Positions 52,213-61,562 of a DNA stretch of 64,000 nt are shown here, piece by piece. The translations under genes were made by a program, and so were the position numbers. Location of the stretch: assembly GCA_045576355.1 (NCBI GenBank), contig JAZNGG010000027.1, positions 61,291 through 125,290 of the forward strand, given 5' to 3'. Positions within the stretch are counted from its first letter, which is position 1, and the number at the start of each line of letters is the position of its first letter. The notes beneath the pieces are model-generated. The model searched no databases and was not told the DNA's origin. It was given only the letters and a program-made list of their open reading frames with translations. The stretch is from Liminaster sp045576355. GTDB lineage: Bacteria; Bacteroidota; Bacteroidia; Bacteroidales; UBA3663.

Positions 52213-52617
52213 AAAAAATAGTGTTTAATAAGTTTACGTCCGGGGAGGAAAATCAACTGACAGACCCTCATTCCCCACAGAGAACGATAAGCCGGGCAAC
52301 CTCATAAGCAGCAAAAAGGGCAAAGCACACTCAAATCCGGAGCACAATGCTCTTTTTGGGATGTCAATGCCATGACGAAAAAGGCTTTTTATGGATTGAT
52401 TTAATTCCACGAACTACGATTTGTTTAAATAATACAAAACTTGATATAAGAGAAACTCTACTTGAGAGATTCATTTACGGCTGCAAATATAAACGAATAT
52501 CAAGAAACAGCATTTACCCTCCCTGATTTTAACATTAATTTAACATTTGAAGGATAAATATAACGCAAATATACGTTTTTACGTTAAGTTTCGTTGAAAA
52601 TAAGGTAAAAACAAGAC
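52213..52617 (-). other. long leader/intergenic region upstream of the DUF805 gene
   Basis: No gene is seen. Two minus-strand TATATTTG boxes occur (52491-52484 and 52573-52566). Between the first and the gene, minus-strand hairpins GAGCA-TTG-TGCTC (near 52346) and AAAAAGCC followed by TTTTT (near 52390) may act in the leader. The region near 52574-52586 has a small ACGT-TTTT-ACGT palindrome. Confidence 0.4.
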
Positions 52618-53241
52618 TCACAGCAGCCCCTGCTCCACCTGGATACAGATATCCTCCAGCTCCTTATCTTTACCTTCAGGATCCCATCCTTTCTTGAGAT
52701 TGACACCAAACATCCTGCCAAATCCCTGCCAAAAGACCGCCGACCCCTTGCCCAGGAAAGCCTCGATGAGCTGATAGGACGGAGAGTTACATTCACGGTC
52801 TATCAGACGTGCGAGGAGTTTGCCTTGCCTGAAATTCAACTTCTTAAGATGCGGTTTATATTGCTCGAAAACCTCCTTCTCGAGCCGCTTCATGTGCGCA
52901 TCGCGCTCCTTCTGATCCTCAATATCTTTGGTCACCTCATAAGTCTCAATCAGCATCTGACGAGCCTGTTTGGCTATAGGGAGGGTCTTCTTCACATCGC
53001 GCACCATCCGCCAATACTCCTTCTCCTTACGCGAAGAACTAAAACGCTTGCGAGAGAAACAATAGACCGGCTTCAGATAGGCATAAGGGACCGTATCGCC
53101 CGTCACCTTATCTATATAGGCCGACATCACTCCCGGCTTGAGCGCCCTCGGGTGAGACATACTGCCGGCTGTTTGAGCCTTTAATCCCGAAGAGAAAACG
53201 GCAAACAGACATAAGCAGAGTGTAACACAGATGCGGAGCAT
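52618..53241 (-). CDS. DUF4294 secreted protein
   Basis: 207 residues with a signal peptide (ends GLKAQ). GDTVPYAYLKPVYCFS, then YWRMVRDVKKTLPIAKQARQML, LKKLNFRQGKLLARLIDRECNSPSYQLI and FWQGFGRMFGVNLKKGWDPEG are the four DUF4294 blocks in order. The family is found in Bacteroidetes and its function is unknown. The protein is probably periplasmic. A minus-strand TATCTTTG box at 53277-53270 lies 29 nt before the start. Confidence 0.88.
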   Translation of the reverse strand: MLRICVTLCLCLFAVFSSGLKAQTAGSMSHPRALKPGVMSAYIDKVTGDTVPYAYLKPVYCFSRKRFSSSRKEKEYWRMVRDVKKTLPIAKQARQMLIETYEVTKDIEDQKERDAHMKRLEKEVFEQYKPHLKKLNFRQGKLLARLIDRECNSPSYQLIEAFLGKGSAVFWQGFGRMFGVNLKKGWDPEGKDKELEDICIQVEQGLL

Positions 53242-53317
53242 AGAGAAAAAAGAATAAAGGTGTAGGCTGCAAAGATAAGATTTTCGGAGAGAATGGGAAA
53301 GATGAGAGCAGAAATGT

Positions 53318-54175
53318 TTAGAAAAATTTATATTGCATGCCTATACCCAGACGCAAGATGTCCCCTGTCGAAACTCTCTTATGCGGAATGTCACTGATCA
53401 AATGCAGATCACAGGCCGAAATCTCGTAAAATAAAGAAATCCGATCATAATGTCTCCGTTTCTCATGCGGGATGTCGAGAGAGATGCGCTGCCCTACACC
53501 AATCGATAACCGGATGCGAGACGAAAAGCGATAGTACGATCCGGGATAGCGATCCGGTTCTTCCGTCCAAAATTCATCATCGAAAATGGAGTTGACAAAG
53601 AAAGTAAACACAGCGGGCTGGAACGTGAAATGGCTATGGTGTGCAAGACAATCCGGATTATCCAAATCACGAGGACGACCGAGAGGGACACTCCACGGCA
53701 CCAAATTCTCCTTGATGGTAAATGTCAAGTTCCACTGTTTGGAATGCCAGCGGGGCAGATAACCCAAAAGCAGATGGGTCTCCCAACGGTCATGCTTGCC
53801 ATAATCCCAACCTAATCCGACAGCGCAGAATCCGATGTTACCGGCATACTGCAACGTCCCAAGATTAGGGATCAACCGAAGCCACCTCTCATGACTGCGA
53901 TAGACAAAATCATCGTATGTCCTCGAAAAGACAGAGTCTCGCGGCATCCCCTCAGTCGCCGGAGAGAGCGCATTATAGACCATTAGATCTGCTGCATCAT
54001 CCGGAGACTCGATTATATAATTATCCTCTCCGACAGACTCCAACGACCACAAAGGCTGCGCACACATCGGCAATATGAAAAGCAGGAATAACCAAAGTCC
54101 GCACATCCGACCAAAAATAGAATCAGAATACCACTTCCTCAAACTCATACCCTTCCTCCTGAATAGTAAATACAT
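53318..54175 (-). CDS. outer-membrane beta-barrel-like protein
   Basis: Up to 285 residues. ATGs at 54175, 54148 and 54106 are possible; the last gives a short signal peptide (MCGLWLFLLFILPMCAQ) and avoids overlapping the gene upstream. The rest alternates polar and aromatic residues in strand-like stretches (WETHLLLGYLPRW, FTFQPAVFTFFVN, IRLSIGVGQRISL) and ends in KFF, a typical outer-membrane terminal Phe. It is not assigned to a family. It is cotranscribed with the phosphoesterase gene. Confidence 0.7.
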   Translation of the reverse strand: MYLLFRRKGMSLRKWYSDSIFGRMCGLWLFLLFILPMCAQPLWSLESVGEDNYIIESPDDAADLMVYNALSPATEGMPRDSVFSRTYDDFVYRSHERWLRLIPNLGTLQYAGNIGFCAVGLGWDYGKHDRWETHLLLGYLPRWHSKQWNLTFTIKENLVPWSVPLGRPRDLDNPDCLAHHSHFTFQPAVFTFFVNSIFDDEFWTEEPDRYPGSYYRFSSRIRLSIGVGQRISLDIPHEKRRHYDRISLFYEISACDLHLISDIPHKRVSTGDILRLGIGMQYKFF

Positions 54176-54992
54176 AATACTTCCGCTTCTTCACAGTCGG
54201 CACACCATAATACATAATGCCATCGCCCAGCAAGTCTTTGATGCTCCGATTGTGATTGTGTCCATTGAGACAGAAACCATTGAGTCGTGTGCCATCTGCC
54301 CGACAAGGAGCATCTTTCTCCAGTCCCGGGAAAGGCATCAGAAACAGATCGAAGACGTCGATCACATTGTTATTAAACTGCTCGTCACCGGGGCGCGAGT
54401 GCATCACCACCACCGTATGGGTCAGCGAGTCCGGGGTCTGACTGTTTATCTGTGTCACCCGGGCAATATCCTCCTTGATAAAACCGAAGTCCGGCACCGG
54501 ATTGGAATAGTCATTTTCAAGTGCCACCGTGTTAAGCATCACGAAATGTGTATTGCCGACGCTGAATGAATAATTGTCTGTTCCAAACATTTTCTCATAG
54601 ATATACTCCCCCGTGCCCAGACAATCATGGTTTCCGATGACAGTCACATAGGGCATCGACAGTCGCTCCAACTCATCACGCATCCACTCAAACTCTGCCG
54701 TAGTCCCAAAGTCCGCCAGGTCTCCTCCATGCACCACAAAGTCAATGTCTCCGCGGGCATTGATATGATTTACGACATCATACGTGTCATCATAAAAACG
54801 CTGAGTGTCTGAGATGAAAGCAAATCTGAAAGAGTGCCGCCCACGACCGAAGGACTCGATAAGAGGGACATTCTTAGCCAGTATGTCTGTTTTGCCTTGA
54901 ATTCTACCCTCATACGGATGATATTCAAACAAGCTGTCACAAGATGGGAAAACAATCGACAAAAGTAACAACCAAAGATAATTTTTTCGCAT
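54123..54992 (-). CDS. calcineurin-like metallophosphoesterase lipoprotein
   Basis: About 289 residues from the ATG at 54992 (MRKNYLWLLLLSIVFPSC), whose lipobox Cys18 suggests lipid anchoring; an ATG at 55025 adds 11 residues. Metal ligands are in order: FISDTQ, HGGDLADF, IGNHDC, VVMHSRP and LNGHNHN. It hydrolyses phosphoester bonds in the periplasm or at the outer membrane; the substrate is unknown. The promoter box TACCTTTG lies at 55089-55082 on the minus strand. Confidence 0.87.
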   Translation of the reverse strand: MRKNYLWLLLLSIVFPSCDSLFEYHPYEGRIQGKTDILAKNVPLIESFGRGRHSFRFAFISDTQRFYDDTYDVVNHINARGDIDFVVHGGDLADFGTTAEFEWMRDELERLSMPYVTVIGNHDCLGTGEYIYEKMFGTDNYSFSVGNTHFVMLNTVALENDYSNPVPDFGFIKEDIARVTQINSQTPDSLTHTVVVMHSRPGDEQFNNNVIDVFDLFLMPFPGLEKDAPCRADGTRLNGFCLNGHNHNRSIKDLLGDGIMYYGVPTVKKRKYYVFTIQEEGYEFEEVVF

Positions 54993-55081
54993 TTTTCTCG
55001 TTTTAAAACATATATAGCGGTGCATACATCAATCGCTCTGCTCTGAGAGACTGCGATACCTTAAGCTCCAAACACCGCAAG

Positions 55082-55089
55082 CAAAGGTA
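55082..55089 (-). promoter_or_regulatory. -7 box of the phosphoesterase operon
   Basis: The minus strand reads TACCTTTG in the divergent gap of about 130 nt. Confidence 0.55.
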
Positions 55090-55126
55090 CACCCTTTTGT
55101 TACATTCCGCAATAATATTCAATCAA

Positions 55127-56635
55127 ATGGGACATTTATTCAATAAACAAGACTACTTTTTTTGGCTATATGGCTTCATCATAATCCTCTTCATGGCATC
55201 CTGTACAGATGATGATTTTGCCACCGGAGCCGATGCACAACCCACGTTATCTACAGATACGCTCCGGTTAGGCACCATCCTTGCAGAGACCTCCTCTCAG
55301 ACACATCAGATCATGCTCTACAACCGCTGTAAAGACGATCTGCGTCTCACCTCCATCACACTGAGAGAAGCCGGAACATCAGGTTTCCGAATGAACGTGG
55401 ACGGAATGAACGGTGACCACTTCACCAACAGCGACCTCCTCCGCATTGCTTCCGGAGACTCGCTTTATATCTTTGTCGAAGCCACATTCCCCGCAGACAA
55501 CGGCGGGTTTACCGAACATAAAGACTACATCGACATCCTCTGCAATGGCATGCAACAAAGCATCGTCCTACAGGCCATAAGTCAGGATGTCCGAAAATTT
55601 AGAGGAGAGATCATCACGCAGGATCTGACACTACCTCGCACCACAAACATTCAGATTTTTGACAGTCTGGTCATCGCAGAGGGGGTAACACTCACCCTGG
55701 AGGACAGCGTAACACTGTTTCTGCATGACAAGACAGACATCATCGTTTATGGGACACTCATAGCGCAAGGCACTCGCGAAGCTCCGGTAACGATCCGAGG
55801 CGACCGTACAGACAAGATGTTTGACAATCTTCCTTATGACAACCTCCCGGCACAGTGGGGTACGCTCTATCTGAAATCATCCAGTCACAACAATCTTTGG
55901 GAACACCTGGAGCTGCGTGGCATGTCACAGGGTGTGGTCATTGACTCCGCACATGTCGATACACTCGCTGCACCAAGACTCACCATCCGATCATCCCGAA
56001 TCAAAAACTCTGCCGGCAATCTCTTCACAGCACATTCTGCCAGCATGACGATCGAAAACAGCGAACTGAGCAATGCCGCCGGCTCTCTGCTCGAACTCTA
56101 TGGCGGCTCTTATGACTTCACTCACTGCACTTTGGCCAATTATAATTTCGCGTCTGCCATCACTCAGGTAGCTGTCTATTTCAGCAACTTTGACACCCTC
56201 TCCTACACGATGCATCCGTTGCTCCGATGCAACTTTAACAATACTCTGATTTGGAGTCGGGTGGACGGAGGCAAAAAGTTTAGTGACATCATCCCGCAGT
56301 TTTATTATGTATTGATCCCCGTCCCGGGAGGAGCTGAAGGCGAGATGCAATATGCCGACAGCATATTCAACTATCGCTTTGACCATTGTCTCCTCCACGC
56401 AGATGGCACCGATGACAAGGACTTTATCAATACTGTTTGGAACAAAGATCCGATGTTTACACTCATCGATCACCCCAACTACACCTATGACTTCCGCCCG
56501 GGAGAAGGTTCTCCCGCCATCGGAGCCGGAAGCAATGCCTATCTGGATCGATGCCCGGAGGACTTGGATGGTCAGGTGCGCGATGCTACGGCTCCCGCGA
56601 TAGGATGTTACGAACCCAAGAAAAAGAGCCAATGA
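55127..56635 (+). CDS. parallel beta-helix lipoprotein
   Basis: 502 residues from the ATG at 55127 (MGHLFNKQDYFFWL); the lipobox is LFMASC. An N-terminal Ig-like part (LGTILAETSSQTHQIMLYNRCKDDL...) is followed by a right-handed beta-helix (LTLEDSVTLFLHDKTDIIVYGTLIAQG, LTIRSSRIKNSAGNLFTAHSASMTIENSEL). The end DFRPGEGSPAIGAGSNAY...DLDGQVRDATAPAIGCYE is typical of Bacteroidetes beta-helix proteins with a choice-of-anchor region. It is probably exposed at the outer membrane. The stop overlaps trmO by 4 nt. Confidence 0.85.
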   Translation: MGHLFNKQDYFFWLYGFIIILFMASCTDDDFATGADAQPTLSTDTLRLGTILAETSSQTHQIMLYNRCKDDLRLTSITLREAGTSGFRMNVDGMNGDHFTNSDLLRIASGDSLYIFVEATFPADNGGFTEHKDYIDILCNGMQQSIVLQAISQDVRKFRGEIITQDLTLPRTTNIQIFDSLVIAEGVTLTLEDSVTLFLHDKTDIIVYGTLIAQGTREAPVTIRGDRTDKMFDNLPYDNLPAQWGTLYLKSSSHNNLWEHLELRGMSQGVVIDSAHVDTLAAPRLTIRSSRIKNSAGNLFTAHSASMTIENSELSNAAGSLLELYGGSYDFTHCTLANYNFASAITQVAVYFSNFDTLSYTMHPLLRCNFNNTLIWSRVDGGKKFSDIIPQFYYVLIPVPGGAEGEMQYADSIFNYRFDHCLLHADGTDDKDFINTVWNKDPMFTLIDHPNYTYDFRPGEGSPAIGAGSNAYLDRCPEDLDGQVRDATAPAIGCYEPKKKSQ

Positions 56636-57306
56636 AAGTCATCGCCCACATCCATAATGATCTGCCCGGCAAATTCGGGATCCCCCGACAAAGCGGGTTC
56701 GTCGGCTCACTCCGTTCGACCATCGTTTTCGAACCGGAGTATAACTCCCCCGATGCTCTCCGAGGACTGGAAGAGTTTTCTCACATCTGGCTCATCTGGG
56801 AGTTTTCCGAGGTCAAAAACTCGGGCTGGTCGCCGACAGTACGCCCTCCTCGCTGCGGAGGCAATATCCGCAAAGGGGTTTTTGCCACCCGCTCACCATT
56901 CCGGCCCAATGCCATCGCTCTATCCTGCGTCAAACTCGAAGGCATCACAGCCGATCCGCAGCGCGGCATGATCCTGGAGGTATCAGGGGCAGATCTGATG
57001 GATGGCACTCCGATCTACGACATCAAACCCTACGTCCCCGAGACAGATTGCCATCCCGAAGCCACTAATGGTTTTGTCGGACAATATGCCCAACAACTGC
57101 TACAAGTCTCCCTGCCGGAATCTTTGGCTGCCCTTATCCCTGCTGAAAAACGGCAACCACTAATCGACCTGCTGGCTCAAGATCCACGACCGGCTTACCA
57201 CAATGATCCGACCCGAATCTACGGTTTTCCCTATGCAGGGTTTGAGATCAAGTTTAGCGTAAGTGACCGGCTGCTGACGGTCTGTGACATCACTTCAGTC
57301 CGGTAA
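56632..57306 (+). CDS. trmO: tRNA (t6A37) N6-methyltransferase TrmO
   Basis: 224 residues from the ATG at 56632. FGIPRQSGFVGSLRSTIVFEPEY, HIWLIWEFS, RGVFATRSPFRPNAIALSCVKLEGI (here RKGVFATRSPFRPN) and the DGTPIYDIKPYVP block are the family's signature (TsaA/YaeB). The C-terminal domain ends QDPRPAY...YGFPYAGFEIKF, as in full-length TrmO. It methylates t6A at position 37 of threonine tRNAs using SAM. It is coupled to the upstream lipoprotein gene. Confidence 0.93.
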   Translation: MKVIAHIHNDLPGKFGIPRQSGFVGSLRSTIVFEPEYNSPDALRGLEEFSHIWLIWEFSEVKNSGWSPTVRPPRCGGNIRKGVFATRSPFRPNAIALSCVKLEGITADPQRGMILEVSGADLMDGTPIYDIKPYVPETDCHPEATNGFVGQYAQQLLQVSLPESLAALIPAEKRQPLIDLLAQDPRPAYHNDPTRIYGFPYAGFEIKFSVSDRLLTVCDITSVR

Positions 57307-57382
57307 TAATCGACGGTCATCGCCCGATATGCCCCTTCATAACAACAACAGAAAACATTTGCACAACAAACATATATAACCC

Positions 57383-58879
57383 ATGGCGCCACTTTTAGCC
57401 CTTCTTCCCCTTCTGATTCTCATCGGCCTGCTCGCCGTCACCATTCATATTTTTGGCAGCGATGCCCTCTCCGGAGGGAGCCAAGTCTGCCTCTTAGTTT
57501 CCGCAGCCGTCTGTGTGACCATCGGCATGATCTGCGGAAAGAAAAAATGGATCGACTTCGAAAAAGCCATTGCACACAACATCTCCGGAGTGACCTCCGC
57601 CCTCATCATCCTACTGCTCATCGGAGCACTATCCGGCACATGGATGATATCCGGAGTCGTACCGACCCTCATCTACTATGGGCTTCAAATCATCCATCCG
57701 GCATTTTTCCTTTTCTCTTGCTGTCTGATATGCGCCATCGTCTCTGTCATGACCGGTTCGTCGTGGACCACGATAGCCACCATCGGCATTGCCCTCATTG
57801 GAGTGGGACAAGCACAGGGTTTCAGCGAGGGGTGGATCGCAGGAGCCATCATCTCGGGCGCCTATTTTGGAGATAAAATCTCTCCACTTTCTGACACCAC
57901 CATACTGGCAGCATCAGTCACAGAGACACCGCTGTTCAGACATATCCGTTATATGCTCTACACGACAATCCCCTCTCTGCTGCTGGCGCTCATCATTTTC
58001 GGCGTAGCAGGTTTCTCTCATGAGACGGGAGACATCAGCCGAATAGCTCAATACTCTGACGTACTGCAAGATAAGTTTTTCATCTCTCCATGGTTGCTAT
58101 TAGTGCCGGTCACAACCGGAATCCTGATTGCCCGAAAAGTATCATCGATCATCACACTCTTCATCTCTGTGAGCATCGCAGTCATCGCAGCCATGCTTTT
58201 CCAGCCGGATCTGATCCGGGAAATCGGTCTCTCAGATGGCACAAACATGCACGATGGTGCCACACTCTTCTTCAAAGGAACGATCACTATGCTCTTTGGG
58301 AGCACCGGTCTCTCCACCGGACAACCCGAAATCGATGCCTTGATTGCCACACGAGGCATGGCGGGAATGATGAATACCATCTGGCTGATTATTTGCGCAA
58401 TGTGTTTTGGTGGAGCCATGACTGCCGGAGGCATGCTCCAAAGCATCACCCGGCTCTTCGTCCGATTTGCTCGAGGCCGTGTCTCTATCGTAGGCTCAAC
58501 GGTTTTATCCGGGCTTTTTGTCAATATCGCAACGGCAGACCAGTATATCTCTATAATTCTGACCGGACGCATGTTTAAAGATCTATATCGGACAGCCGAC
58601 TATGAATCGCGCCTGCTGAGTCGCACGACAGAAGATGCCGTAACAGTCACCTCTCCGCTGATCCCTTGGAACACATGCGGTCTGACACAAGCCACCATAC
58701 TCGGAGTCCCCACGCTGGTCTATCTCCCTTACTGCTTTTTCAACCTCATCAGCCCACTCATGAGCATCATAATAGCCGCCATCGGGTGGAAAATCTATCG
58801 GGTCGGACGGAGAAACGGTCCTACCAAAGAGACCCTCAATCCTCCTCTCTCCGGAGATGCCGCCGCAGCAGCCTCTTGA
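57383..58879 (+). CDS. nhaC: NhaC-family Na+/H+ antiporter
   Basis: 498 residues with about twelve membrane helices. VMTGSSWTTIATIGIALIGVG, GAIISGAYFGDKISPLSDTTILAA and the C-terminal PLIPWNTCGLTQATILGVPTL are the family's conserved ion-path motifs. It exchanges sodium for protons at the inner membrane. Its tail is Ala-rich. The gap to trmO is 76 nt. A 22-bp repeat array follows the stop. Confidence 0.9.
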   Translation: MAPLLALLPLLILIGLLAVTIHIFGSDALSGGSQVCLLVSAAVCVTIGMICGKKKWIDFEKAIAHNISGVTSALIILLLIGALSGTWMISGVVPTLIYYGLQIIHPAFFLFSCCLICAIVSVMTGSSWTTIATIGIALIGVGQAQGFSEGWIAGAIISGAYFGDKISPLSDTTILAASVTETPLFRHIRYMLYTTIPSLLLALIIFGVAGFSHETGDISRIAQYSDVLQDKFFISPWLLLVPVTTGILIARKVSSIITLFISVSIAVIAAMLFQPDLIREIGLSDGTNMHDGATLFFKGTITMLFGSTGLSTGQPEIDALIATRGMAGMMNTIWLIICAMCFGGAMTAGGMLQSITRLFVRFARGRVSIVGSTVLSGLFVNIATADQYISIILTGRMFKDLYRTADYESRLLSRTTEDAVTVTSPLIPWNTCGLTQATILGVPTLVYLPYCFFNLISPLMSIIIAAIGWKIYRVGRRNGPTKETLNPPLSGDAAAAAS

Positions 58880-58947
58880 CAATAGACCCTTGTGACAGAT
58901 AATAAACGGACTGCTCTCCACTTCAATGATATGCCGTGACATCGACC

Positions 58948-59075
58948 GATGCTACCTCGAGGCGTGGGCATATGCTACCTCGTAGCATGAACGGATGCGA
59001 CGCGTGGCGTGAACGGATGCGACGCGTGACGTGAATGATGCCGCCGTGTAACGTGCATGACGCCGCCGTGTAATA
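58948..59075. repeat. 22-bp-period intergenic array D
   Basis: Units start at 58948 (24 bp), 58972, 58994, 59016, 59038 and 59060. The first two have GCTACCTCG cores like arrays A and C; units 3 and 4 are GATGCGACGCGTGGCGTGAA-like; the last two match array B inverted (20 of 20 at 59054-59073). The array thus joins both sequence subfamilies. Confidence 0.85.
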
Positions 59076-59082
59076 ATAAGCA

Positions 59083-59122
59083 TACGAGACTGCTCTCGTA
59101 GGGTCACAAAAACAGTCTCGTA
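59083..59122 (+). terminator. hairpin after array D
   Basis: TACGAGACTG (59083-59092) pairs exactly with CAGTCTCGTA (59113-59122). There is no T tract, so its use as the nhaC terminator is uncertain. Confidence 0.55.
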
Positions 59123-59178
59123 AAACAATAATTATTGAAAAAAATCAACATTTCTAAACAACTTTCACAAGATTTTTC

Positions 59179-59186
59179 TATCTTTG
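59179..59186 (+). promoter_or_regulatory. -7 box of the 59-kb structured RNA
   Basis: TATCTTTG with no clear -33 TTTG; transcription would start near 59193. Confidence 0.55.
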
Positions 59187-59192
59187 TCGCAT

Positions 59193-59440
59193 CATAGACT
59201 TGCAGCGGCAAGTTCAGATAGTTGACATAGTTGAAAAAATAGCGTTTGCTGTTATTCTAATCGTCGTTGAAACTTAGGAACTTTCAAAAGAATATACGAT
59301 TAAGAATAAGATGGCACACGCCTGCGTTAGCGCAGGCGCATCTTCATTCTTTGTATATTCGGGTATCCTAAGACCTCAACGACGAAGGACATAAAAGATG
59401 CGTATGCGCTTTTTATGTTCTTGAGGTTTTGGGATATCAT
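59193..59440 (+). ncRNA. rod-shaped RNA with two mutually exclusive folds
   Basis: Fold 1 is a 123-nt rod (59262-59384): CGTCGTTGA/TCAACGACG, CTTAGGA/TCCTAAG, GAATATAC/GTATATTC and GCCTGCG/CGCAGGC, from base to tip. Fold 2 pairs 59362-59379 with 59421-59438 over 18 bp (wobbles included) and continues through a 10-bp inner stem (59387-59396 with 59411-59420). The folds share 59362-59384, so only one can form. It may be a stand-alone 6S-like RNA or a switching leader for the gene at 59518. Confidence 0.6.
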
Positions 59441-59517
59441 TGCTTTAACTCTATTTTCAAGTGTCTCCTATTTTCTTTTACCTAAGAATTATAACTAACC
59501 TTTAAAACATAAAAGAT

Positions 59518-60210
59518 ATGAAAAAAGCAATGATCGCCATTATGGCTTTGGGTCTCACAGTAGCGACAACAAATTGTTTCGCTCAGGCTAATATGAAAAA
59601 CTACAAAGACAAGTACAAGGCACGTAAGGAACTCATGAAGATGGACAAAGACTTCAATGATGAAAAAGCCTCTAAAGATGCCCGTAAGCAAGCCAAATCC
59701 ATGGAAAAAGAAGGATGGATTGTAGCACCCGGAGCACTACCATTAGCCAAACAAATTGATCGATCCCTATTATTTCAAAACCAAACAGAAGACGATTTGT
59801 TGACTCCTAAATATGTTTGGGGAGACGCGACCTCTACAGCCGAAAACTATGATGCTGGGAAAATGCAAGCATTAGAATTGGCTCGAATAAATCTAATTGG
59901 CTCTATAGAAACCAGTATTACAAAAATTGTAGATAGCAACACAAGCAACAAACAACTTAACGCCGGAGATGCTGCCTCTGTAATCAGCACATTAGGGAAA
60001 GTAAAGAGCATTGTTAGCCAAAAATTAGGACAGACTATCCCTGTGATAGATACATACCGCACATTAAAAAATGGCAATGTGGAAGTACGCATCATGACGT
60101 TCTACAGCATGGACACTGCTCGAGAAATAACTAAAGAAGCAATTCGAAAACAATTGGAGAAAGAGGGGAACAAATTAGGAGAAAATTTGGATGAATATAT
60201 GGGCAAATGA
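59518..60210 (+). CDS. secreted LPP20-like protein
   Basis: 230 residues with a signal peptide (ends NCFAQ). A Lys-rich helical stretch (about 25-60) is followed by GWIVAPGALPLAKQIDRS, a segment I know from Bacteroidales exported proteins, and by a C-terminal part (ALELARINLIGSIETSIT...VIDTYRTLKNGNVEVRIMTFYSMDTA) that resembles the LPP20-type lipoprotein domain. No lipobox is seen, so it is probably periplasmic. It overlaps the DUF4384 gene by 4 nt, and a long structured leader precedes it. Confidence 0.72.
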   Translation: MKKAMIAIMALGLTVATTNCFAQANMKNYKDKYKARKELMKMDKDFNDEKASKDARKQAKSMEKEGWIVAPGALPLAKQIDRSLLFQNQTEDDLLTPKYVWGDATSTAENYDAGKMQALELARINLIGSIETSITKIVDSNTSNKQLNAGDAASVISTLGKVKSIVSQKLGQTIPVIDTYRTLKNGNVEVRIMTFYSMDTAREITKEAIRKQLEKEGNKLGENLDEYMGK

Positions 60211-61085
60211 TACACTTCAGATATATTCTACTATTAATTCTGCTGTGCGTAATGGGTCAAACCCTCATCGCACAGCAGGAAAAAAAAGTAAGTATCGAAT
60301 ATACTTATCATGCGCCTGAACATATCTCTCCGATAGAGGCGAAACGTATAGCTTTGGAACGAGCTAAGTTACAAGCTATTGCCGATGAGTTTGGAACGGT
60401 AATGCAACGCTCCAATACCACTTTGATAGAAAATCAAAACGGGAAATCCTCCATTGACATGCTTTCTATCAGCGAAAGCGAAGTAAAAGGAGAATGGATC
60501 GAAACTTTCGGCGAACCAGAGTATCTCTCAATGACTTACGAACAAAATATGCTCGTAGTCAAAGTCAAAATCAGCGGTCGCATCCGTGAGATCGTATCTG
60601 CAACTATTCCATTAAAAGCATTGATACTACGCAATGGAACGGAAGACCGATTCGAAAGTGACGAGTTCAGAAATGGAGATGACCTTTATCTCAGTTTCCA
60701 ATCCCCTCGGGACGGACACCTTGCCGTCTATCTAGTAGATGCCGCCCGCACAGCCTATTGTCTGCTCCCCTACCGCTCACAAACAGAAGGGATCTACCCC
60801 ATCGAAGCCAACCAAACCTATACCTTTTTCTCAGCCAAACATACTTCTCTCACGGAAACTCACCTGATAGATGAATATGTGATGACTACCGACCGAACAA
60901 CAGAGCATAACCAAATCTATATCATCTATTCCCCAAATCCCTTTACCAAAGCGATAGACATCAAAGGAAGCGAAACTCTTCCCCGAGAACTTTCTTTTGA
61001 GAATTTTCGTCAATGGCTCTCCAACTGCCGCAAATTTGACAAAGAGATGCAAGTGGAAGAAAAGAATATTGTGATACGAAAATAA
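60207..61085 (+). CDS. DUF4384 secreted protein
   Basis: 292 residues with a signal peptide (ends TLIAQ). The N-terminal half (IEAKRIALERAKLQAIADEFGTVMQRSN, MLVVKVKISGRIRE) resembles the LPP20-like domain of the neighbour. The C-terminal half (NGDDLYLSFQSPRDGHLAVYLVDAARTAYCLLPY) is DUF4384. Such pairs occur with envelope proteins in Bacteroidetes, but their role is unknown. Translation is coupled to the upstream gene. Confidence 0.82.
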   Translation: MIHFRYILLLILLCVMGQTLIAQQEKKVSIEYTYHAPEHISPIEAKRIALERAKLQAIADEFGTVMQRSNTTLIENQNGKSSIDMLSISESEVKGEWIETFGEPEYLSMTYEQNMLVVKVKISGRIREIVSATIPLKALILRNGTEDRFESDEFRNGDDLYLSFQSPRDGHLAVYLVDAARTAYCLLPYRSQTEGIYPIEANQTYTFFSAKHTSLTETHLIDEYVMTTDRTTEHNQIYIIYSPNPFTKAIDIKGSETLPRELSFENFRQWLSNCRKFDKEMQVEEKNIVIRK

Positions 61086-61134
61086 TAATAAACCATATTT
61101 CTATAACTTATTTTTAATATTAAGAACAAATCAT

Positions 61135-61551
61135 ATGGAATCATTTAGAAATCTTTATGAAGAAAAGATTAAAATAAACATAGACGATATTATCAACCTT
61201 TTAATTGGAAAATACAAAAAGAAAAAGGTTAATAAAAAACTTCTTGAGCAAATTATAGCTGAGTATGAAGAACAAGTAGAAAAACATATGAAAGAAAACA
61301 AAGATCAGACTTATGTACATTTACCGTTATCTTTCACGGGAAGAAAGGATATGCCCGAAATTTTAAGACCAATTACACATCCTAGTAATATAAATGCGAA
61401 AAGAAATGATGATTTAAAAGTTTCATTAGAAACGACAAAACATATTTACAATCACAATCCTAATATATTAATAAAACAACAAGCCTCGAAAGAAACATCC
61501 AAACAATATAATCAGAATGAGAAAACTAATACAAATTTAAGGATTAAGTAA
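61135..61551 (+). CDS. hypothetical cytoplasmic protein, AT-rich gene
   Basis: 138 residues, rich in Lys, Asn, Glu and Gln. The first half is predicted helical (INIDDIINLLIGKYKKKKVNKKLLEQIIAEYEEQVEKHM); the second half is probably disordered. There is no signal peptide, membrane segment or recognised family. It starts 50 nt after the DUF4384 gene and ends 11 nt before the next small gene. Base composition is clearly more AT-rich than in the rest of the window. Confidence 0.55.
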   Translation: MESFRNLYEEKIKINIDDIINLLIGKYKKKKVNKKLLEQIIAEYEEQVEKHMKENKDQTYVHLPLSFTGRKDMPEILRPITHPSNINAKRNDDLKVSLETTKHIYNHNPNILIKQQASKETSKQYNQNEKTNTNLRIK

Positions 61552-61562
61552 TACTAAAAACG

